Source: JANXVV01 sp038230975 (GTDB lineage: Bacteria; Planctomycetota; Phycisphaerae; Tepidisphaerales; Tepidisphaeraceae). Taken from it: a DNA stretch of 18,282 nucleotides. This document shows positions 1 to 6,651 of the stretch, in pieces. The stretch is from positions 1-18,282 of the forward strand of contig JBBRMF010000086.1 of assembly GCA_038230975.1 (NCBI GenBank), read 5' to 3'. Numbering within the stretch: position 1 is the stretch's first letter; each line of letters opens with the position of its first letter. The notes beneath the pieces are model-generated. The model saw only the letters and a program-made list of their open reading frames with translations, searched no databases and was not told where the DNA came from. The translations under genes were made by a program, and so were the position numbers.

Positions 1-1471
1 CAATTTCCACCTGCTCCGTCGAATTCAACACCGGCAACGACACATGCGTTGAATGCGGCGACAGTTTGGAGGGCGTCTTCAGCAACTCATCACCAAGGCT
101 CGAAACGACTTTCTTTGGTTTCTTTCGCGGCGGGCGTCGTCCAGTCTTCACATCCTCTTCCAACTGCGATTTCCGCCTGAGAATATGATGGTAATGCTGC
201 GCGAACCGATGCGCTTCATCACGGATGTATTGCAATAGTTTCAAACCCAGGTGATTGCGCTGCAGGCGAATCGGTTCGCTTTTGGCTTGCGTGTAGACCA
301 GCTCTTCTTTTTTAGCGAGGGAAATCACCATCGGGGGTTTGACATCCATCGTTTTGAAGACATCCATCGCGGCGTGCAGTTGACCGAGGCCGCCGTCGAT
401 GAGGATCACATCGGGGAATAGTTCGTTGTTCGTGCCGGCTTCGTGATAGCGCCTGCTCACGACTTCCTGAATGCTCAGGTAATCGTTGTTCCCTTGCCCG
501 TGTTTGATTTTGTAACGGCGATACGAATCTTTGAATGGCACGCCATCGATAAACGTCACTTTGCTGCCGACCATCTCGCCACCTTGCAGATGGGCGATGT
601 CGATCCCCTCCAAGATGCGCGGCGGTTCAGCCAGGCCGAGCATTTCCTGTAGTTTGGCGATGCCTTCCTGCGGATTTGTGACAAACGCCTCGGGCTGCCA
701 GTATTCCTGATCGCCTTTGCCGGCCCGTGCGCCGATTGCGTTGAGGGCTTTGATCTCATCGCGCAGTTTGGCGGCTCGCTCAAAGTTCATGTCCTTGCTG
801 GCATCGAGCATCTCGCGCTCCATCTGCGCCAGAACTTTGGTTTTATCACCGTCCAGAAATCGGATGAGGCGGTTGATGTCTTCGCGATAGAGTTCCGGTG
901 TGATCTTGGCCGCGCAAGGGGCAGTGCATTGGCGGATCGGGTAGAGCAAACAAGGGCGAAAGAATCGACGATTGCGATCCGCCTCACGAATTTCCAAATG
1001 ACAAGTGCGAAACTTGAATGCCCGCTGCAAAAGAGTGACGGCTTCTTTCAATGCATAGACACTCGTGAACGGTCCATACAGTTTCACCCCTTCGGTGCGC
1101 GGCTCGCGGGTGATGAACACACCGGGGAATTCATCGCCGGTGGTGATCATCAGATAAGGGAATGTTTTGTCATCGAGCAGCCGCGCGTTGTACTTGGGTT
1201 GGATATCTTTGATCAACCGATTCTCGGCGAGCAACGCTTCAACTTCGCTATCCGTCTGAAGAATTTCAAAGTCGACGACGTCGATCAGCAATCCTGCCTT
1301 CTTTGGTTCAAGCCGGGTTGAACCCAGAAAATAGCTCCCCACGCGATCGCGCAGGCTCGCCGACTTACCCACGTAGATCACGCGGCCTTTGTCATCCTTC
1401 ATCAGGTAGACACCGGGCGCTTTGGGCAGAGCCTTGGCTTTTTCCGATAGTTTTTCGAGGCGGTCATCCAT
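1..1471 (-). CDS. uvrC: UvrABC system protein C (excinuclease subunit), 3' end outside window
   Basis: Nuclease subunit of nucleotide excision repair; it makes both incisions around a lesion marked by UvrA/UvrB. About 490 codons are visible from ATG 1471, open to the left edge, so the protein is partial. The GIY-YIG domain is at residues 18-95 (G-V-Y at 20-22, Y-V-G at 33-35, R41, and the E-A-L-L-x-E segment at 78-83 that holds the catalytic glutamate). Four cysteines (157, 174, 182, 186) match the conserved UvrC cluster. The UVR domain that contacts UvrB is at about 211-246. The RNase H-like incision domain has D291 (GIDIAHLQG), D359 (ILIDGG) and H421 (DEAHRFAQHYHH). After residue 430 comes a Lys/Arg-rich stretch; the usual helix-hairpin-helix tail is not visible and would lie outside the window. 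No clear Shine-Dalgarno precedes the start. It is divergent from the HD gene. Identification is secure. Confidence 0.95.
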   Translation of the reverse strand, partial: MDDRLEKLSEKAKALPKAPGVYLMKDDKGRVIYVGKSASLRDRVGSYFLGSTRLEPKKAGLLIDVVDFEILQTDSEVEALLAENRLIKDIQPKYNARLLDDKTFPYLMITTGDEFPGVFITREPRTEGVKLYGPFTSVYALKEAVTLLQRAFKFRTCHLEIREADRNRRFFRPCLLYPIRQCTAPCAAKITPELYREDINRLIRFLDGDKTKVLAQMEREMLDASKDMNFERAAKLRDEIKALNAIGARAGKGDQEYWQPEAFVTNPQEGIAKLQEMLGLAEPPRILEGIDIAHLQGGEMVGSKVTFIDGVPFKDSYRRYKIKHGQGNNDYLSIQEVVSRRYHEAGTNNELFPDVILIDGGLGQLHAAMDVFKTMDVKPPMVISLAKKEELVYTQAKSEPIRLQRNHLGLKLLQYIRDEAHRFAQHYHHILRRKSQLEEDVKTGRRPPRKKPKKVVSSLGDELLKTPSKLSPHSTHVSLPVLNSTEQVEI

Positions 1472-1475
1472 GAGT

Positions 1476-1505
1476 TTGCAGTTGTACGAAATTCGAAGCT
1501 ATATT
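1476..1505 (+). promoter_or_regulatory. Candidate sigma-70-type promoter for the HD/hisA group
   Basis: TTGCAG at 1476-1481 and TATATT at 1500-1505 with an 18-base spacer lie in the 78-base gap between divergent uvrC and the HD gene. Initiation near 1512 would leave a leader of about 38 bases before ATG 1550. This is a by-eye consensus match only. Confidence 0.35.
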
Positions 1506-1549
1506 GTTGTCCGGTTCAAGCGTAATGGCTACTTTCCGAACGGTGAAAG

Positions 1550-2017
1550 ATGCAGAATTCCGACATCGATTATGCCAAGCTCTGGTCTTTCGTCACAACA
1601 CAATTTCCCCTCGACGAGGACTCCATTCATGGGCCGCGCCATTGGCGGAACGTTGAATCGAACGGAATCATGCTGGCCGGTGAAACTGGTGCCGATCTTC
1701 AAATCGTGCGATTGTTTTCCATTTTTCACGATTCTCGTCGTATGAACGAGTGGACCGATCACGAGCATGGAAAACGCGGTGGAGAGCTCGCCCGTGAGTT
1801 GCGCGGAAAGTTGTTCGAGTTGGATGACAAGCGAATGGAAACGCTGGTCGAAGCCTGTTTCTGGCATGAGCGGGGCCGGGTTTCGGGGGATGAGACAATC
1901 GGCACCTGCTGGGATGCGGATCGACTGGATCTCCCGCGCGTGGGGGTTCAACCCAGCGCCAATTACCTGAGCACCGCTGCCGCCAAACGGCAACCAGGAG
2001 TGACACTTGCGTTCTGA
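1550..2017 (+). CDS. Small HD-domain protein (putative metal-dependent phosphohydrolase)
   Basis: A 155-residue single-domain protein with HD-superfamily metal-binding features: an H-G-P-x-H segment (H27, H31), the H60-D61 doublet in a HDSRR context, an H-E-H-G segment (71-74), H106, and a W-D-A-D-R-L-D-L segment (121-128) supplying the distal aspartate. HD proteins hydrolyse phosphate esters, often of nucleotides, but the substrate cannot be read from the sequence. The start at 1550 has a weak GGTGA a few bases upstream. hisA follows after 27 bases on the same strand, so co-transcription is likely. Overlapping open frames on the other strand are shadows. The family assignment is firm; the specific function is unknown. 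Confidence 0.8.
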   Translation: MQNSDIDYAKLWSFVTTQFPLDEDSIHGPRHWRNVESNGIMLAGETGADLQIVRLFSIFHDSRRMNEWTDHEHGKRGGELARELRGKLFELDDKRMETLVEACFWHERGRVSGDETIGTCWDADRLDLPRVGVQPSANYLSTAAAKRQPGVTLAF

Positions 2018-2044
2018 ACAGCCTTCCACGAGCATCACCATTCT

Positions 2045-2776
2045 ATGGCCTTAGAAGTTGTTCCCAGCGTCGATTTGCGTTCCGGTTGCGTCGTTCGCCT
2101 CAAGCAAGGCGACTATGGGCAGCAGATTAATTACAACGTCGACCCCGTCGATACCGCCAAGGCGTATAAGGAGACCGGTGCCACATGGTTTCATATCGTC
2201 GATCTCGACGGCGCAAAAGAGGGCAAGCCCGCGCAGACGCCGCTGATTGAAAAAATGATCACCGCCAGTGGAATGAAGGTGCAGGTCGGCGGCGGCATCC
2301 GATCAACAGCGGACATTCAACGACTGCTCGATGCCGGCGCGAACCGCGTGGTGGTCGGTACGAAGGCGCTTGAAGACTGGGCTTGGTTCACGGACTTGGT
2401 TCATCAGCAGGCATTCCACCATAAGTTGGTGCTCGCGTTGGATGCCAAGAATGGAGTGGTTGCCACGCGCGGTTGGACGGCCGACTCCGGGAAAATGGCG
2501 GTCGATGTGGCTCAAGAAGTAAGTGATTGGCCGCTCGGCGCAATCCTGTACACCGATGTCGCCAAAGACGGCATGTTGACCGGCCCAAACTTTGAAGCCA
2601 CTACCAGCCTTGCCGAAGCCGGGAAAGTGCCCGTGATCGCCAGCGGTGGCGTCGGGAATATCGAGCATATCCGCCGCTTAACGAAACTGCCAGTCTGGGG
2701 CGTCATCGTCGGAAGAAGCCTGTACGAAGGCACCTTGAATTTGAAAGAAGCGATAGAAGTTTCGCGCACCTCGTGA
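2045..2776 (+). CDS. hisA: Phosphoribosylformimino-5-aminoimidazole carboxamide ribotide (ProFAR) isomerase
   Basis: Cytoplasmic TIM-barrel enzyme of histidine biosynthesis; it performs the Amadori rearrangement of ProFAR to PRFAR. At 243 residues it has the normal length. Visible features are the opening strand V-P-S-V-D-L with catalytic D10, V-V-R-L, the phosphate-binding V-G-G-G-I-R (81-86), A-L-D-A-K-N-G with the second catalytic aspartate D133, Y-T-D-V-A-K-D-G-M (169-177), and the second phosphate site S-G-G-V (200-203) with V-G-R (222-224). HisF is the homologous alternative, but the D-x-A-K-D-G-M-L-x-G-P-N pattern favours HisA. PriA-type dual activity cannot be excluded. No other his gene is present. 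The stop TGA 2774-2776 is 59 bases before the next gene's preferred start. No strong ribosome-binding site is seen. Confidence 0.93.
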   Translation: MALEVVPSVDLRSGCVVRLKQGDYGQQINYNVDPVDTAKAYKETGATWFHIVDLDGAKEGKPAQTPLIEKMITASGMKVQVGGGIRSTADIQRLLDAGANRVVVGTKALEDWAWFTDLVHQQAFHHKLVLALDAKNGVVATRGWTADSGKMAVDVAQEVSDWPLGAILYTDVAKDGMLTGPNFEATTSLAEAGKVPVIASGGVGNIEHIRRLTKLPVWGVIVGRSLYEGTLNLKEAIEVSRTS

Positions 2777-2835
2777 GTTCTAATGAACGCCCGCGGAACT
2801 TGTTCCGTGTTTACTTTTTCGGATGGGAATTCAAC

Positions 2836-3951
2836 ATGAATCGATTACTTATCTCCGCATTTGTGGTCACACTCCTTCTTTCGATGACACCTCGCTTGCA
2901 CGCGGCCAACATGCCGCTGCCGCGAAGCACTCCGGAGGCACAGGGTATTTCATCCCAGGCCATTCTTGATTACCTCGAAACGGTGGACAAGAAGATTGAT
3001 ACGCTGCATAGCGTGATGATCGTGCGTCACGGGCATGTGATCGCCGAGGCATGGTGGAAGCCCGAGGCTGCGGATAAGCCGCACGTGTTGTGGTCGCTCA
3101 GCAAGAGCTTTAATTCAACGGCTGTCGGACAGGCGATTGAAGAGGGGAAATTGAGCCTGGATGATCCGGTGCTGAAATTCTTTCCGGCGGAAGCGCCGGC
3201 CGACCCTTCGGACAATCTCAAGGCCATGAAAGTGCGCGACCTGCTGACGATGACGTGTGGCCATGACACGGAAGCGAAGTCCGTCGGTGGCGGGCCATCG
3301 GTCAAGCAGTTTTTAGCCCAACCCGTGGTTCACACACCCGGCACGCATTTTCTATACAACACGATGGGCAGCTACACGCTTTCGGCGATTGTCACCAAAG
3401 TTACCGGCCAGACTTCGCTGGATTTTTTGAAACCGCGATTGTTTGAGCCGCTGGGAATCGATAACCCGGTCTGGGACAGCAGCCCGGAAGGCAATTCACT
3501 CGGCGGCTATGGCCTCAAACTTTGCACGGAAGATGTCGCCAAGTTCGGCCAACTGTATCTGCAAAAAGGCAAGTGGAATGGCAAGCAGTTGATCTCTGAA
3601 AAGTGGATCGAACAAGCCACAAGCAAACAAGTGACCAACGATCAGGCCGGCCACTCCAAACTCGGAATCGACTGGATCCAAGGCTATGGCTTTCAATTCT
3701 GGCGCTGCACGCACAATGCCTTTCGCGGCGATGGCGCGGGTGGACAATTGTGCGTGGTGATTCCGGAGAAGGACGTGGTGATTGCCATCACCGCCCAAAC
3801 CGGCAATTTTCAGGGCGAGATGAATGCCATCTGGGATAAACTGCTTCCGGCGTTTGGAGCCACCGCGCTGCCTGAAGATGCGGCCGCGCAGGAGAAGGTG
3901 AAGGAAGTGATCGCCAGGCTGGAGGCACATCCGGTGAAGAAGGCGAAGTGA
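2836..3951 (+). CDS. Secreted serine hydrolase, beta-lactamase class C / S12-like family
   Basis: A 371-residue exported hydrolase of the penicillin-binding/class C beta-lactamase-like family, which includes esterases and D-aminopeptidases; the substrate is unknown. I chose ATG 2836 rather than the upstream GTG 2773 because it begins a clean signal peptide (basic M-N-R, hydrophobic core at 4-16, likely cleavage after L-H-A at 23) and leaves a gap after hisA. The nucleophile motif S-L-S-K is at 87-90. The second motif is Y174-N-T in the segment F-L-Y-N-T-M-G-S-Y. A glycine-rich G-D-G-A-G-G-Q (298-304) replaces the K-T-G box, as is common in this subfamily. The tail from about 350 is Lys/Glu-rich. 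It is third in the HD-hisA-hydrolase run, but nothing links its function to histidine synthesis. Confidence 0.85.
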   Translation: MNRLLISAFVVTLLLSMTPRLHAANMPLPRSTPEAQGISSQAILDYLETVDKKIDTLHSVMIVRHGHVIAEAWWKPEAADKPHVLWSLSKSFNSTAVGQAIEEGKLSLDDPVLKFFPAEAPADPSDNLKAMKVRDLLTMTCGHDTEAKSVGGGPSVKQFLAQPVVHTPGTHFLYNTMGSYTLSAIVTKVTGQTSLDFLKPRLFEPLGIDNPVWDSSPEGNSLGGYGLKLCTEDVAKFGQLYLQKGKWNGKQLISEKWIEQATSKQVTNDQAGHSKLGIDWIQGYGFQFWRCTHNAFRGDGAGGQLCVVIPEKDVVIAITAQTGNFQGEMNAIWDKLLPAFGATALPEDAAAQEKVKEVIARLEAHPVKKAK

Positions 3952-4003
3952 TCGGGGGTTCTCGAAGACCGATCGGCGCTACCGCCCGGACAATCGACGC
4001 AAT

Positions 4004-4225
4004 CTACCCAACGGCCACCTCGACTTGCGTTACAAACAACTCGCCGGGCATGAACCGCTGTATCTCTTCTGGCGATGCGCATTCAAAGAATTCTTCGAGC
4101 GCTTCCCGAAGATTGTCACGGGCTTGTTCGATCGTGTCGCCTTGGCTGGCGATATCGAGTTCCGGGCAGAGCGAAACAAAGCCACCGTCTTCGGCATGGA
4201 TGATCGCGGTCAGTCGTTTATTCAT
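4004..4225 (-). CDS. HicB-family antitoxin-like protein, orphan
   Basis: A 73-residue protein with the HicB (UPF0150) fold signature: an N-terminal strand L-T-A-I-I-H, then D-G-G-F-V-S-L-C-P-E-L-D-I-A-S-Q-G, then a helix D-T-I-E-Q-A-R-D-N-L-R-E-A-L. The C-terminal V-T-Q-V-E-V-A-V-G strand is typical of the short subtype that lacks a separate DNA-binding domain. No HicA-like double-stranded-RNA-binding toxin is present: only 52 bases separate the stop from the convergent hydrolase, and the upstream neighbour is a divergent gene starting 53 bases away. It is therefore an orphan, either a relic, a regulator, or a partner of a toxin elsewhere. Family assignment is good; function is inferred. Confidence 0.75.
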   Translation of the reverse strand: MNKRLTAIIHAEDGGFVSLCPELDIASQGDTIEQARDNLREALEEFFECASPEEIQRFMPGELFVTQVEVAVG

Positions 4226-4278
4226 GGAATATCTCTGACGGGATGTTATTCCGTTGACCAGGAGGAAACCATTGGATT

Positions 4279-4878
4279 ATGCTGGCCGACATGAGAATAC
4301 CAGTGATCGAATCAGGGGTACACCTTCCGCTCACCGCGTCGGACGACCGCCTGTTCATTGATCTCGCCGAGAAAGTGATCAACGCCGAAGCTGCTCTCAT
4401 TTCCGCAGAATTCATTCACATCGTCAAGATTGATTCCTGGTTCGGCGATGCATGGTACACATTTGCCGGCAAGGCGCTAGGCGCACTCGGGGTACATTCT
4501 TCTTTCCGGCTTAGAGTGCCGCCGTTTCACCCTCACCGGGTTGTTTCGGAGCATCGATTTCGCTGCGATGATCCGCTAGTCCCGGTCGCGTTTCGCGCGC
4601 CGCTTCACTTTTTACGTTCCAGTGAAGGAAACCTTCACCATATGTTCGGAGGCATCAGGCATCAGACCGCGCACCGAGGATCGGCCATCGCCGCATGGTA
4701 CAGCGGCAACTCGGCTGCGGGCAGTCGCGGCTCCATTATGGTTTATTCGGCGACACCTCACGGCGCGCTTGCATGGTATGTCGGCGTCGAACGACGGGAA
4801 GAATGGGACTTAGTAAAGCTAGTTGGTGCCAGCCGCCGTCACTGGGAGACATTGCTCAATGGGGGTCCGACTGTTTGA
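4279..4878 (+). CDS. Hypothetical protein, not recognised
   Basis: A 199-residue open frame with a coding look and a strong AGGAGG at 4260-4265, though the spacing to ATG 4279 is long (13 bases). ATG 4291 is an alternative start. Features are an aromatic segment D-S-W-F-G-D-A-W-Y at about 52-60, an F-H-P-H-R-V motif, an H-H-M-F-G-G segment, and a Trp-rich C-terminal block including A-L-A-W-Y-V-G-V-E-R-R. No signal peptide or membrane segment is visible. I have a vague impression of similar planctomycete proteins but cannot name a domain. It is divergent from the HicB-like gene (53-base gap) and upstream of a toxin-antitoxin-like pair, so a toxin or accessory role is possible but unsupported by motifs. 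Confidence 0.6.
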   Translation: MLADMRIPVIESGVHLPLTASDDRLFIDLAEKVINAEAALISAEFIHIVKIDSWFGDAWYTFAGKALGALGVHSSFRLRVPPFHPHRVVSEHRFRCDDPLVPVAFRAPLHFLRSSEGNLHHMFGGIRHQTAHRGSAIAAWYSGNSAAGSRGSIMVYSATPHGALAWYVGVERREEWDLVKLVGASRRHWETLLNGGPTV

Positions 4879-4973
4879 TAAAATCGCCCCCTGTGGATCG
4901 GCGACGGAAAAAAAGTCGTCTGGGAACGAAGACTTTCCTGCCACAATCTTCGCTCGCATGCTAAGATGTGAGA

Positions 4974-5228
4974 ATGGCGAACGAGCAAGAGTTGATTCGA
5001 CGCATCACCTCGGATCCTGCGATTTTCGCGGGCAAGCCGATTCTTCGAGGGCGGCGGTTGGCAGTGGAGCACGTTTTGTCGATGCTGGCCGCAGGGGACA
5101 GTGCGCAGGACATCCTCGAAGCCTACCCCTTTCTCGAATCCGACGACATCCGAGCCTGCATGCTCTACGCGTATAAACTCGTGGCCCATGAGCGAATCGA
5201 CCCATTCCCTGTGGGGTCAGCCGCGTGA
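4974..5228 (+). CDS. DUF433 antitoxin-like protein (pair 1)
   Basis: An 84-residue protein from ATG 4974; a GTG six bases upstream (4968) is also possible. It is a canonical DUF433 protein: I-T-S-D-P-A-I-F-A-G-K-P-I-L-R-G-R-R opens the domain, followed by a winged-helix-like segment V-L-S-M-L-A-A-G-D and the signature I-L-E-A-Y-P-F-L-E-S-D-D-I-R-A. Family members sit upstream of DUF5615 PIN-like genes and are regarded as antitoxins that bind DNA and the partner. The stop TGA (5226-5228) overlaps the GTG start of the next gene by four bases, so translation is probably coupled. Family assignment is strong; toxin neutralisation is inferred. Confidence 0.88.
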   Translation: MANEQELIRRITSDPAIFAGKPILRGRRLAVEHVLSMLAAGDSAQDILEAYPFLESDDIRACMLYAYKLVAHERIDPFPVGSAA

Positions 5229-5587
5229 AGGTGCTTCTGGACACTTGTATCTCTGTACACGCAACCGAAGCGGTGCGGCAGGCTGGTCACGACGTGACAT
5301 GGGCAGGCGACTGGTTGCGTGATCCGGGTGATGCAGAAATCCTCCGTCGCGCCGCCGCAGATTTGCGCGTGCTGGCAACGATCGATAAAGATTTTGGCGA
5401 GTTAGCTATCGCGCAGGGAATGATACACGTTGGCCTCATTCGGTTGGTCGGCTTTCGCTCGCGGGATCAAGGACCGGCATTGGTTCGACTGCTGCGAACC
5501 TACGAGGCTGAACTAGCGGCGGGCGCGATTCTCACCGCCGAGCCGTGGAGAGTGCGAGTTCGTCTTGGATCAATCGCTTCCCCATGA
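5225..5587 (+). CDS. DUF5615 PIN-like toxin-like protein (pair 1)
   Basis: A 120-residue PIN-superfamily protein of the DUF5615 type, presumed to be a metal-dependent ribonuclease. The N-terminal strand V-L-L-D-T carries the first acidic residue D6. A D-P-G-D-A-E-I-L segment (33-40) gives the central acidic positions. The strand L-A-T-I-D-K-D-F-G-E-L carries D54 and D56, typical of this family. The GTG start at 5225 overlaps the DUF433 stop (GTGA), which fixes the start. The gene ends 8 bases from the convergent SMP-30 gene. The roughly eight residues after R-V-R-L-G look like a non-conserved extension. Confidence 0.87.
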   Translation: MKVLLDTCISVHATEAVRQAGHDVTWAGDWLRDPGDAEILRRAAADLRVLATIDKDFGELAIAQGMIHVGLIRLVGFRSRDQGPALVRLLRTYEAELAAGAILTAEPWRVRVRLGSIASP

Positions 5588-5595
5588 TTCGCGAA

Positions 5596-6504
5596 TTACT
5601 GACTCCCCGCCCCCTTCACCCGCATCTTCATCGCATAGACTCCCTTGCTGGCGGTGATGAACAGCGTATGCATGTCTTTCCCGCCGAAGCAGACGTTGCC
5701 GGTCCACGGCTCTGCTACCTTGATGTTCTCGATCTGCTTTCCGGTTTTGTCGAACACTGTGACGCCGTTCGAGTTGGTGATGTAGACATTCCCTTCATCG
5801 TCGATCGTCATTCCATCCGAGCCGGCTTCGCAGAAAAGCTTTTTGTCGGCCAGTGACCCGTCGTCGTTGATGAGGTAGGAATAGGTTTTGTGAGCATCAA
5901 GGTCGGAGACGTAGAGCGTTTTGCCATCGGGAGTGCCGATGATGCCGTTGGGTTGCTTCAGATCCTGGGTAACCCGCGAAAGCGTCTTGTGATCCGACGA
6001 CAGGAAGTAGACATGATGGCCATCCTGTTCTTGCGGCCCCCGCTTCCAGTAATCGCGCTTGTACCATGGATCGGTAAAGAATAGCCCGCCATCCGGGCGA
6101 ACCCATACATCGTTTGGCGCGTTCAGCAGCTTACCGTTGTACGCCTTGACCAGAACGGTGACCTGCTTGGTTTTCACATCGATCGACCAAAGCTCATTTT
6201 TTTCATCGGCGCAGGCGATCAGGTTTCCTTTACTATCAAAGCACAGCCCATTCGACCTACCGCTTGGCTGCATGAAAGTCTCGAATTTCCCCTCTACCGT
6301 CCACTTCATGATGCGATCGTTGGGCTGATCGGTGAAATAAACGTTGCCCTCGGCGTCGCTGGCCGGGCCTTCGGAAAACTTGAAATCCGTCGACAACGTC
6401 TCCAGCTTCGCTCCCGGCGCGATGATGCCATCGGCTAACGCAGCCGGGCCGCCAAGCACGAGGAATGAAAGAACGACCATAAACGGCGCGGTAAGACTTT
6501 GCAT
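5596..6504 (-). CDS. Secreted SMP-30/gluconolactonase/LRE-like lactonase
   Basis: A 302-residue six-bladed beta-propeller of the SMP-30/gluconolactonase family, members of which open sugar lactones with a divalent metal. A signal peptide (hydrophobic 7-20, cleavage near A-L-A-D-G at 22-26) predicts export. The metal-site residues are E45 (F-S-E-G-P), N186 (Q-P-N-G) and D230 (S-D-G-M), with substrate-site N131 (N-A-P-N-D-V). Blade motifs G-N-V-Y-F-T-D, G-L-F-F-T-D, L-Y-V-S-D and N-V-Y-I-T-N recur. AGGAGG lies four bases before ATG 6504, which fixes the start. It is divergent from the uronate-isomerase-like gene, suggesting sugar-acid metabolism. The physiological lactone is unknown. Confidence 0.88.
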   Translation of the reverse strand: MQSLTAPFMVVLSFLVLGGPAALADGIIAPGAKLETLSTDFKFSEGPASDAEGNVYFTDQPNDRIMKWTVEGKFETFMQPSGRSNGLCFDSKGNLIACADEKNELWSIDVKTKQVTVLVKAYNGKLLNAPNDVWVRPDGGLFFTDPWYKRDYWKRGPQEQDGHHVYFLSSDHKTLSRVTQDLKQPNGIIGTPDGKTLYVSDLDAHKTYSYLINDDGSLADKKLFCEAGSDGMTIDDEGNVYITNSNGVTVFDKTGKQIENIKVAEPWTGNVCFGGKDMHTLFITASKGVYAMKMRVKGAGSQ

Positions 6505-6617
6505 GTAACCTCCTGGGGTTGCAGATATCTTACCGACCTGAACGAAAATGGCGATGCGGTTCGGAAAGGTTCCTGCGTCGTGAGGGGGCGAACATGTGGC
6601 TATAAGTCGCCACTACT

Positions 6618-6645
6618 TTGTTTTGCGGCGATGACACTTTAAAAT
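6618..6645 (+). promoter_or_regulatory. Candidate promoter giving a leaderless transcript
   Basis: TTGTTT (6618-6623) and TAAAAT (6640-6645) with a 16-base spacer end only six bases before ATG 6652. Initiation seven bases after the -10 box would fall on the A of the ATG. This agrees with the absence of a Shine-Dalgarno. By-eye match only. Confidence 0.35.
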
Positions 6646-6651
6646 TCCACC

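Noticed and set aside
1529..2041. 170-codon minus-strand open frame
   Set aside because: Lies opposite the HD gene, whose metal-binding motifs show the real coding strand.
2773..2835. GTG start for the serine hydrolase overlapping the hisA stop
   Set aside because: The 21 extra residues would bury the signal peptide; ATG 2836 is the better start.
3496..3930. 144-codon minus-strand open frame
   Set aside because: Antisense to the serine hydrolase; no motifs or ribosome-binding site.
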